DNA from: Corynebacterium hansenii
Lineage (GTDB): Bacteria > Actinomycetota > Actinomycetes > Mycobacteriales > Mycobacteriaceae
Assembly: GCF_030408795.1 (NCBI RefSeq)
Contig: NZ_CP047211.1
Coordinates: 1,612,001-1,676,000 of the forward strand
Direction: 5' to 3'
Length of the DNA stretch: 64,000 nucleotides
Each line of letters opens with the position of its first letter. The stretch's first letter is position 1. Of this stretch, positions 57,357 to 64,000 are shown in pieces. Below the pieces are notes generated by a model that was not told the DNA's origin, did no database searches, and saw only the letters and a program-made list of their open reading frames with translations. Both the position numbers and the translations under genes were made by a program.

Positions 57357-59138
57357 ATGACCGAAACCTCTTCCGCGCCCCGCCTCACGCTGAGGCGGGG
57401 CGCGGGCATTCTCCGGGATCATGTCCGCGAATCCCGGGCGGCGCTGGTCGCGGTGGTGGTCCTGTCGCTGATCGGGGCATTCGCGTCTCTGGTGCAGCCG
57501 TTGCTGGTCAACGGGATCATCGAGGCCGTGGGCGCCGGCTCCGCGCTGGCGCCGTTCGTCACCGGCCTTCTCGCCGTCGTCCTGCTGTCGTCGGCGGTCG
57601 GTTCGGTGCAGCAGTACCTGCTCGGCCGCACGGCGGAGTCGATGGTGCGTTCCCTGCGCCATGCCCTGCTCGACCGGTTGCTCCGGCTGCCGGCGGCGAC
57701 CTACGGGCGCCATCGCACGGGCGATCTGGTCTCCCGCGTGGGCGCGGACACCGATTCGGTGCGCACCGCGATCACCGGCGGCGTCGTCGACGCCTTCGGC
57801 GGCGCGCTGATCATCATCGGTTCGGCCGCCGCCATGATCTGGCTCGACGCGCTGCTCTTCGCCGTCGCCTTGGGCGTGCTCGCGGCGGCGGTCATCACGG
57901 TCGTCGCGGCCTCCGGCAAGATCCAGGAGCTGGCGCGGCGCGTGCGCGAATCGACCGGCGCGATGTCGTCGGGCGTCGAGCGGGCGCTGTCGGCGATCGT
58001 GGCGGTCCGCGCGGCGGGGGCGACTGCGGCGGAGGCCTCCGCGCTGAAGTCCGACGCCGACCGGGCCTGGCGCGCCTCGCTGCGCTCGGTGCGGCTGGAG
58101 GCGATCCTGTGGCCGATGAGCGGCCTGGCCATCCAGGTCGCGTTTCTGGTGGTCCTCGGCCTCGGCGGCGCCCGCGTGGCCGCCGGCGATCTGTCGGTGG
58201 CCAATCTGGTGGCCTTCCTGATGTTCCTGTTCATGCTGATGATGCCCGTCGCGCAGTTGTTCGCGGCGATCACGTCGGTCGCCGAGGCCCTGGGCGCCCT
58301 CGCCCGCATCGACGAGGTCATGTCGCTGCCGCCCGAGGACGCCGGCGACTCCCCCGTCGCCGGCGTCCTCCCCGACTTGTCCGGCGCCGTGCCCGCCGTG
58401 GAGTTCGACGGAGTCGAATTCGCGCACGAGGGCCAATCGAGCGACGGACGCGAGAACGAACTCGTCCTGGACGGCGTCACCTTCGCCGCCGACGCCGGGC
58501 GCACCACGGCGCTCGTGGGGCCGTCCGGAGCGGGCAAGTCGACGATCCTCTCGCTCATCGAGCGCCTGCACGATCCGGGCCGCGGCGTGGTCCGCGTCGG
58601 CGGCGTCGACGTGCGCGACCTCGATCGCGCCGATCTGCGCCGCCACATCGCCTACGTCGAGCAGTCCGCGCCGGCGCTGGCAGGCACCATCCGCTCGAAC
58701 CTCACCCTCGGACTCGAGGGCGTCCCCGACGAGCGCTGCCGCGAAGCGCTGGCCTCGGTGAACCTGCTGGACCGCATCGACGCACACGCAGACGGCCTGG
58801 ACGCGACGGTCGGCGACCGCGGCATCGGCCTGTCCGGGGGCGAGCGCCAGCGCCTGGCCATCGCGCGCGCCCTGCTCGCGGACCGGCCGATCCTGCTTCT
58901 CGACGAGCCGACGGCCTCGCTGGATTCCCGCAACGAACGGGCGCTGCAAGCCGCCATCGACACCGCCTCGCGCCGCCGCACGGTGATCATCGTCGCCCAC
59001 CGTCTGGCCACGGTCGCCGGCGCCGACCGGATCATCGTCCTGGAGTCGGGCGCGGTGCGGGCGTCGGGCACGCACTCCGAGCTCATGGCGGAGTCCGATC
59101 TGTACCGGGATTTGGCCCGCGACCAGCTGTTGTCGTGA
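57357..59138 (+). CDS. ABC exporter, fused membrane and ATPase domains
   Basis: A 593-aa half-transporter. Six membrane helices span residues about 28-305, and the ATPase domain has Walker A VGPSGAGKST (about 387), Q-loop, signature LSGGERQR, Walker B ILLLDEPTA and the H-loop IIVAHRL. The type IV exporter architecture suits export of lipids, peptides or drugs; the gene has no partner, so it likely acts as a homodimer. The spacer between domains is short and contains an Asp-rich piece. The leaderless -10 gives it a promoter independent of ndh. Confidence 0.88.
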   Translation: MTETSSAPRLTLRRGAGILRDHVRESRAALVAVVVLSLIGAFASLVQPLLVNGIIEAVGAGSALAPFVTGLLAVVLLSSAVGSVQQYLLGRTAESMVRSLRHALLDRLLRLPAATYGRHRTGDLVSRVGADTDSVRTAITGGVVDAFGGALIIIGSAAAMIWLDALLFAVALGVLAAAVITVVAASGKIQELARRVRESTGAMSSGVERALSAIVAVRAAGATAAEASALKSDADRAWRASLRSVRLEAILWPMSGLAIQVAFLVVLGLGGARVAAGDLSVANLVAFLMFLFMLMMPVAQLFAAITSVAEALGALARIDEVMSLPPEDAGDSPVAGVLPDLSGAVPAVEFDGVEFAHEGQSSDGRENELVLDGVTFAADAGRTTALVGPSGAGKSTILSLIERLHDPGRGVVRVGGVDVRDLDRADLRRHIAYVEQSAPALAGTIRSNLTLGLEGVPDERCREALASVNLLDRIDAHADGLDATVGDRGIGLSGGERQRLAIARALLADRPILLLDEPTASLDSRNERALQAAIDTASRRRTVIIVAHRLATVAGADRIIVLESGAVRASGTHSELMAESDLYRDLARDQLLS

Positions 59139-59221
59139 CCGCCGCCACACCGCCATGCCCGATTCTCCCGGATGTGACCGACCGGGCATTCCCGAGACCT
59201 GCGTTCGGGCATCGACGGGCG

Positions 59222-59404
59222 TATGGTGGCCGGTGAAGCGCGGATCAACGCCTCGGGCCAGTCGCGCCGGCCCCGCCCACCACGCGGGGAGGCGCCGTAG
59301 GCCGATCGCCTCTCACCGGGGGCGGATGTCGTGTGCGGGGCGATCCGCCCGTCAGAAAACATCCGACGAGAGGCGGCCCCACGGGGCCCGGAAAGGTGGC
59401 ACGG
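59222..59404 (+). promoter_or_regulatory. Structured leader of the pfl operon
   Basis: The 266-nt gap before pflB has several hairpins: 59227-59260 (TGGCC/GGCCA plus an inner stem), 59289-59312 (GAGGCG/CGCCTC), and then two mutually exclusive 7-bp stems: GGCGGAT with ATCCGCC (59321-59327 with 59343-59349), or CGGATGT with ACATCCG (59323-59329 with 59359-59365). A last GC stem (59375-59388) sits beside the ribosome binding site. Part of the sequence recalls the ZTP riboswitch (first named the pfl motif), but I cannot find its full conserved core. A single TGTGA half-site lies at 59173. Confidence 0.35.
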
Positions 59405-61516
59405 GTGAGCACTGCCGCGCCCAACGCACGCACGCAGGCCGAAGGATCGCCGCGCGATCCGTGGGAGGGGTTCGCCGGCGACCGGTGGCGTGAGTCCATC
59501 GACGTCCGGAATTTCATCCAGCACAACTACGCGCCTTACGACGGCGACGCGTCGTTCCTGTCCGGCCCCACCGACAAGACGCTGCGCGTGTGGGATCACC
59601 TGGAGAAGAACTACCTGTCGGTGGAGCGCGAGAAGCGCGTCTACGACGTCGACACCACCACCCCGGCGGACATCGACGCGTTCCCGGCGGGGCACATCTC
59701 CGAGGACGACGACGTCATCGTCGGCCTGCAGACGGACGTCCCCCTCAAGCGCGCCATGATGCCCAACGGCGGCTGGCGCATGGTGGAGACCGCGATCAAG
59801 GAGGCCGGCAAGGAGGTCGATCCGCGGGTCAGGGAGATCTTCACCAAATACCGCAAGACCCACAACGAGGCCGTCTTCGACGTCTACACCGACCGCATCC
59901 GCGCGGCCCGCAGGTCGCACATCATCACGGGCCTGCCCGACGCCTACGGCCGCGGCCGCATCATCGGCGACTACCGCCGGGTGGCGCTCTACGGCGTCGA
60001 TCGGCTGATCGAGGAGAAGGAGGCCGCGAAGTCCGCCGTCTCCGGCCGAGGCTTCTCGGAGCACTGGGCGCGCTACCGCGAGGAGCACGCCGAGCAGATC
60101 CGGGCGCTGAAGAAGCTCAAGGCGATGGCGGAGACCTACGGCTTCGACATCTCCGGCCCCGCCACCACGGCGCAGGAAGCGGTGCAGTGGACCTACTTCG
60201 GTTACCTCGCGTCGGTGAAGTCGCAGGACGGCGCAGCCATGTCCATCGGCCGCCTGTCGGCGTTCTTCGACCCGTACTTCGAACGCGATCTCGCCGCGGG
60301 CCGGATCACCGAAACGGACGCCCAGGAGATCATGGACGCGCTGGTGATCAAGCTGCGCATCGTCCGCTTCCTGCGCACCATCGACTACGACCAGATCTTC
60401 TCCGGCGACCCCTACTGGGCGACGTGGTCCGACGCCGGCTTCTCCGACGACGGCCGCCACATGGTCACCAAGACCGCGTTCCGCCTGCTGCAGACGCTGC
60501 GCAACCTCGGCCCCGCCCCGGAGCCGAACATCACCGTGTTCTGGGACCCGCAGCTGCCCGCCGGGTACAAGGAATTCTGCTCGGCCATCTCCATCGAAAC
60601 GTCGTCGATCCAGTACGAGTCGGACGCCCAGATCCGCGATCGATGGGGCGATGACGCCGCGATCGCCTGCTGCGTCTCCCCGATGACCGTCGGCAAGCAG
60701 ATGCAGTTCTTCGGCGCGCGCGTCAACGCGGCGAAGGCCCTGCTCTACGCGCTCAACGGCGGCCGCGACGAGGTCACGGGCGTCCAGGTGGTGGAGGGCC
60801 ACGAGCCCATCGCCGGCGACGGCCCGCTGGACTTCGACGAAGTCTGGGCGAAGTACGAGGACATGCTGGACTGGGTGATCGGCACCTACGTCGAGGCCCT
60901 GAACATCATCCACTGGTGCCACGACAAGTACGCCTACGAGTCCATCGAGATGGCGCTGCACGACTCCGACATCATCCGCTCAATGGGCTGCGGCATCGCC
61001 GGGCTGTCGATCGTCGCGGACTCGCTGTCCGCCATCAAGTACGCCAAGGTCACGCCGGTGCGCGACGACACCGGGCTGATCGTCGACTACGTCACCGAGG
61101 GCGACTTCCCCGTCTACGGCAACGACGACGACCTGGCCGACGACATCGCCGCGACGATCGTCCACACCGTCATGGCGAAGATCAAGGAGATCCCGCTCTA
61201 CCGCGACGCGATCCCCACCCAGTCGGTGCTGACCATCACGTCGAACGTGGTCTACGGTCGCGCCACCGGCAACTTCCCCTCCGGCCACCGCGCCGGCACC
61301 CCGTTCGCGCCGGGCGCCAACCCCGAAAACGGCATGGACACCCACGGCATGGTCGCGTCCATGCTGTCGGTGGGCAAGCTCGATTACGAGGACGCGCTCG
61401 ACGGCATTTCGCTGACCAACACCATCACCCCGTCGGGCCTGGGCCGCACGAAGGACGAGCAGGTGGCGAACCTGGTCGGCATCCTCGACGCGGGCTTCAT
61501 CATGGACGGCGAGTAG
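59405..61516 (+). CDS. pflB: Pyruvate formate-lyase core lacking the glycyl-radical domain
   Basis: A 703-aa protein that aligns with PFL from its N-terminal [22 protein letters not shown] to the segment [19 protein letters not shown], then stops. The active-site pair is Cys422-Cys423 in [20 protein letters not shown], equivalent to Cys418-Cys419 of E. coli PFL. A normal PFL continues for about 60 more residues with the RVSGYAV glycyl-radical motif; that part is absent here and is encoded by the next gene. GTG 59405 has AAAGG upstream and leads directly into the conserved start. It should convert pyruvate and CoA to acetyl-CoA and formate only together with the small subunit. Confidence 0.93.
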   Translation: MSTAAPNARTQAEGSPRDPWEGFAGDRWRESIDVRNFIQHNYAPYDGDASFLSGPTDKTLRVWDHLEKNYLSVEREKRVYDVDTTTPADIDAFPAGHISEDDDVIVGLQTDVPLKRAMMPNGGWRMVETAIKEAGKEVDPRVREIFTKYRKTHNEAVFDVYTDRIRAARRSHIITGLPDAYGRGRIIGDYRRVALYGVDRLIEEKEAAKSAVSGRGFSEHWARYREEHAEQIRALKKLKAMAETYGFDISGPATTAQEAVQWTYFGYLASVKSQDGAAMSIGRLSAFFDPYFERDLAAGRITETDAQEIMDALVIKLRIVRFLRTIDYDQIFSGDPYWATWSDAGFSDDGRHMVTKTAFRLLQTLRNLGPAPEPNITVFWDPQLPAGYKEFCSAISIETSSIQYESDAQIRDRWGDDAAIACCVSPMTVGKQMQFFGARVNAAKALLYALNGGRDEVTGVQVVEGHEPIAGDGPLDFDEVWAKYEDMLDWVIGTYVEALNIIHWCHDKYAYESIEMALHDSDIIRSMGCGIAGLSIVADSLSAIKYAKVTPVRDDTGLIVDYVTEGDFPVYGNDDDLADDIAATIVHTVMAKIKEIPLYRDAIPTQSVLTITSNVVYGRATGNFPSGHRAGTPFAPGANPENGMDTHGMVASMLSVGKLDYEDALDGISLTNTITPSGLGRTKDEQVANLVGILDAGFIMDGE

Positions 61517-61619
61517 CCGCGCCACGCCCGGGCCACCACCACGCCCCCGAACGCAACCGACGCCGAAACAACCGATGCCCGCACCACCCCGCCGGGCACG
61601 ACACGACAAGGAGACCCCG

Positions 61620-61871
61620 ATGTCCGCCAAGACCTTCGACGAGCGCCTCGCCGACATGAAGGCGCAGCGCACCGCCAACAACGCCGGTTCCGGCCTGTAC
61701 CACGCCAACATCAACGTGCTGGACAAGTCCACCCTCGAGGATGCGATGGCCAACCCGGAGAAGTACCCGAACCTGACGGTCCGCGTGTCGGGATACGCGG
61801 TGAACTTCGTCAAGCTCACCGCCGAGCAGCAGCGCGACGTCCTGGACCGCACCTTCCACGAAAGCGCGTAG
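61620..61871 (+). CDS. Separate glycyl-radical subunit of pyruvate formate-lyase
   Basis: An 83-aa protein. Residues about 27-83 match the C-terminal domain of PFL and of E. coli GrcA (YfiD): [21 protein letters not shown], then RVSGYAVNF with the radical Gly at about residue 63, then [13 protein letters not shown]. Residues 1-26 ([20 protein letters not shown]) are unrelated to PFL and look like a helical docking segment. AAGGAG lies 6 nt before ATG 61620. The gene starts 104 nt after the pflB stop and is followed after 6 nt by pflA. Unlike GrcA it has no long N-terminal part and pflB lacks any copy of this domain, so it is a required subunit rather than a repair factor. Confidence 0.93.
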   Translation: MSAKTFDERLADMKAQRTANNAGSGLYHANINVLDKSTLEDAMANPEKYPNLTVRVSGYAVNFVKLTAEQQRDVLDRTFHESA

Positions 61872-61877
61872 GCGCCC

Positions 61878-62768
61878 ATGGCCGACGGCCTGAATCGGAA
61901 AGTCACCGTCGCCCCCTCGCGGGGCCCGCGGGTGCGCGGCGCCGCGCAGGGGTTGGGCGGCGTGCCCGGCCCCGCCGCGCCCGGGGACGACGTCGCCGAG
62001 CACAATCGCAGGGCGCTTTTCGACGCCCGCCGCACCGGCGACATCGGTCTGGTCCATTCCTGGGAGCTGGTCACCTCCGTCGACGGTCCCGGCACGCGCA
62101 TGACCCTGTTCATGTCGGGCTGCCCGCTGCGCTGCAAGTACTGCCACAACCCGGACACGATGGAGTTGCGCGAGGGCACGCTCGAGCGCGTCGAGGACGT
62201 CATCGCCCGGGTGAAGCGCTACCGCACGGTCTTCCGCGCCTCGGGCGGCGGGCTGACCATTTCCGGCGGCGAGCCGCTGTTCCAGCCGGCCTTCGTCAAG
62301 CGGGTGCTGGCGGCGGCGAAGGAAGCCGGCATCCACACGGCAGTGGATACGTCGGGCAACCTCGGCCACAGGCTCAGCGACGGGGAACTGGACCTCGTCG
62401 ACCTGTTCCTGCTCGACGTGAAATCGGGGCTGCCGGGGACCTACGAGAACGTGACCGGCCGGCAGCTCAAACCGACGCTGGAGTTCGGCGAGCGCCTGGT
62501 CGCGCACGGGAAGAAGATGTGGGTCCGGTTCGTGCTGGTCCCCGGGCTCACCGATGATCCCGCGAACGTCGAGGCGACCGCCGACATCGTCGCCCGCTGG
62601 GCCGACTGCGTCGAACGGGTGGAGGTCCTGCCCTTCCACAACATGGGCGCCGACAAGTGGGCGAACCTGGGCATGACCTACGAGCTCGGCGACGTCCGCC
62701 CGCCGACGAAGGAATCGCTGGAGCGGGTCCGCGACGTGTTCCGGGCGCGCGGGCTGACCACGTACTGA
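61878..62768 (+). CDS. pflA: Pyruvate formate-lyase-activating enzyme
   Basis: A 296-aa radical-SAM protein with the CxxxCxxC cluster site CPLRCKYC (Cys82, 86, 89), ASGGGLTISGGEP and GMTYELGDVRPPTKE. It makes the glycyl radical on the small subunit using SAM and an Fe4S4 cluster. It has about 50 extra residues before the usual start (MADGLNRKVTVAPSRGPRV...), Gly/Pro/Arg rich; an internal start is possible but ATG 61878 is the first available and 6 nt after the small gene. Neighbour order core, radical subunit, activase supports one operon. Confidence 0.92.
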   Translation: MADGLNRKVTVAPSRGPRVRGAAQGLGGVPGPAAPGDDVAEHNRRALFDARRTGDIGLVHSWELVTSVDGPGTRMTLFMSGCPLRCKYCHNPDTMELREGTLERVEDVIARVKRYRTVFRASGGGLTISGGEPLFQPAFVKRVLAAAKEAGIHTAVDTSGNLGHRLSDGELDLVDLFLLDVKSGLPGTYENVTGRQLKPTLEFGERLVAHGKKMWVRFVLVPGLTDDPANVEATADIVARWADCVERVEVLPFHNMGADKWANLGMTYELGDVRPPTKESLERVRDVFRARGLTTY

Positions 62769-62825
62769 GGGGCCGTCGCCAAGCGCCCTTCCCCGTGCGC
62801 AGCTCCGCGCGCCTCTCCCCGGCCC

Positions 62826-63338
62826 CTACTCCCCCGGGTTCTGGCCCGCGGGCAGAACCGCCAGCCGCAGGTTGGTCCGCGACAGCAGCTTGCCGTCGGC
62901 CTCGCGGGTGTGGCGGATCTCCCACACCTGCGAGGTCCGGCCCAGATGCACCGGCGACGCCGTGGAGATGATCGCATCCCCCGCGACGGCGGAGCGGTAG
63001 AAATCGGTCGAGTTGTTCACGCCGACGACGGGCCGGTCGGCGCCCGCGGCGATGAAGCCGGCGATGGAACCGCAGGACTCACCCATGGTTGCGTACACCC
63101 CACCATTTGCGACGCCCCATGGTTGGAGATGCTCGGGACCGATCTCCACGCGCATGCTCATCAGGCGCGGGCCGACGGCCACGTACGACGCACCCAGGTG
63201 CACGTCCAGGCCCCCGGCGCGCACGTCGCCCGCCATGAGCTCGTTGAGCTCCGCGATCTCGTCATCGGTGAGCACCCGCTCACCGGCGGCCTTGAGCAGC
63301 TTTCCGTACACGCGGAATTTCTCCGGGGGCATGAGCAT
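62826..63338 (-). CDS. PaaI-type hotdog thioesterase
   Basis: A 170-aa hotdog-fold protein. LQPWGVANGGVYATMGESCGSIAGF carries the acidic residue and the helix that form the active site in this family; GVNNSTDFYRSAVAGDAIISTASPVHLGRTSQVWEIRHT is the second conserved part. It probably hydrolyses acyl-CoA thioesters. A 45-residue helical N-terminus precedes the fold. ATG 63338 is preferred because AGAGG lies 8 nt upstream; the next ATG is 63332. It converges on pflA. Confidence 0.82.
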   Translation of the reverse strand: MLMPPEKFRVYGKLLKAAGERVLTDDEIAELNELMAGDVRAGGLDVHLGASYVAVGPRLMSMRVEIGPEHLQPWGVANGGVYATMGESCGSIAGFIAAGADRPVVGVNNSTDFYRSAVAGDAIISTASPVHLGRTSQVWEIRHTREADGKLLSRTNLRLAVLPAGQNPGE

Positions 63339-63455
63339 CGTCGGTACCTCTTTCCTGGCGGTGGCGTGCATGCGGCGGGCGCATGCGGTGGCAAGCGGGC
63401 CCCGGCTTGACGACGGCGCCATGTCCGTCGGAAAGCCGAAGACCTTTCCCCGAGG

Positions 63456-64000
63456 CTACCGGCCCCGATACCGTTCGGTGGACAATTCCCCGTAGCCGGG
63501 GACGTCACCGCCGGCGAACCGCTCCCATGCGCGGGCGTACAGGCTGGGCAGGGGCACCAAGGGCGGGGACGTCGGCACGACGGGGCGGACTTTGGCGTCG
63601 CGCCACAACAGGTGCAGGGGCGCCTTCCACGTCTCCATCGTCTTCTCCCCCGGGCCCGGCTCCATCCACCCACCCGGCAGGAAGCGGGTGCGGCCCGCGC
63701 CCGCGCGCCTGCCCTCGATGAGCAGGCCCTTGTCCACGAGCACGCCGGCGGCTGCGTCGATGTCCTTCTTGCGCCACCCGTTCCACGCGCGGACGTTCGC
63801 GTCGGACGGGTCCGCCAACGCCAGGATCTGCAGGAAGTAGCGGGTCGCATTCTCGTCGATGCCGAGGGACTCCATCGCCGCAGCCACCGTGTCCGGGGCC
63901 GAGTTCGCGGGGTCCATCGGGTTCGGCGCGGCGCCGCGTTTGGCGGGCGAGGCGGGTGCGGCCGCCGGATCGCGTTCGAGGTCCGCGAGCAACTCGTCCA
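63456..64000 (-). CDS. Hypothetical protein, 5' end outside the window
   Basis: The frame is open to the window edge (… DELLADLERDPAAAP), so the N-terminus is missing. At least 181 residues are visible. A winged-helix-like segment is suggested by NATRYFLQILALADPSDANVRAWNGWRKKDIDAAAGVLVDKGLLIEG, followed by a Gly/Pro-rich linker and a helical end (YARAWERFAGGDVPGYGEL). I do not recognise the family. Confidence 0.6.
   Translation of the reverse strand, partial: DELLADLERDPAAAPASPAKRGAAPNPMDPANSAPDTVAAAMESLGIDENATRYFLQILALADPSDANVRAWNGWRKKDIDAAAGVLVDKGLLIEGRRAGAGRTRFLPGGWMEPGPGEKTMETWKAPLHLLWRDAKVRPVVPTSPPLVPLPSLYARAWERFAGGDVPGYGELSTERYRGR

Noticed and set aside
61517..61619. pflB and the small gene as one frameshifted gene
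   Set aside because: The gap has no PFL-like sequence in any frame, the small gene has a strong ribosome binding site and a novel N-terminus, and both frames have normal codon bias.

Overview
The window is a GC-rich (about 70 %) actinobacterial chromosome segment, most likely from Corynebacterium or a close mycolic-acid-containing relative. Reasons: a pupylation locus without 20S proteasome genes between pup and pafA, RbpA, a HelY-type helicase, separate lnt and ppm1 genes, a DprE2-like reductase, a secreted LIP-family lipase, and many starts lying 6-8 nt after a TAnnnT -10 box with no Shine-Dalgarno (leaderless transcripts). I see no tRNA, rRNA, CRISPR array, phage or intact insertion sequence.

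Layout. 1-8 kb: 3' end of trmI, then arc, dop, pup, pafA, pafB, pafC (Pup tagging and two WYL regulators), followed by tatA-tatC. 9.5-14.9 kb: membrane-anchored amidase-like protein, HelY-like helicase, AhpD-like protein. 14.9-31.6 kb: a divergent SDR/esterase pair, then pepQ, a DprE2-like reductase, cobL, cobM and cobK; converging on them cobG, cobH and cobIJ; then a secreted lipase and cobN behind a cobalamin riboswitch. Together this is most of the aerobic corrin pathway in three transcription units.

31.6-32.4 kb is a repeat-rich gap. 32.4-36 kb holds fxsA, lnt, ppm1 (lipoprotein acylation and mannose donor synthesis). 36-49.2 kb is a mix of housekeeping and transport genes: rbpA, a YceI protein, a PepSY protein, a PhzF protein, two CNNM/CBS proteins behind a tiny leaderless ORF, gltS, tpx, azlCD and a stand-alone Lrp ligand domain. 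49.2-50.4 kb is non-coding and carries a long direct duplication with palindromic elements and a broken copy of the end of the neighbouring flavoprotein gene. 50.4-59.1 kb: flavoprotein with an acidic repeat insertion, MHS transporter, CFA-synthase-like protein, ndh, ABC exporter.

59.4-62.8 kb is the most unusual part: a pyruvate formate-lyase operon in which the catalytic core (703 aa, with the Cys-Cys pair) stops before the glycyl-radical domain. That domain, with the RVSGYA motif, is a separate 83-aa gene with its own ribosome binding site, between the core gene and the radical-SAM activase gene. The enzyme appears to be naturally split into two polypeptides. A long leader with mutually exclusive stems precedes it. 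The window ends with a hotdog thioesterase and a truncated unknown gene.
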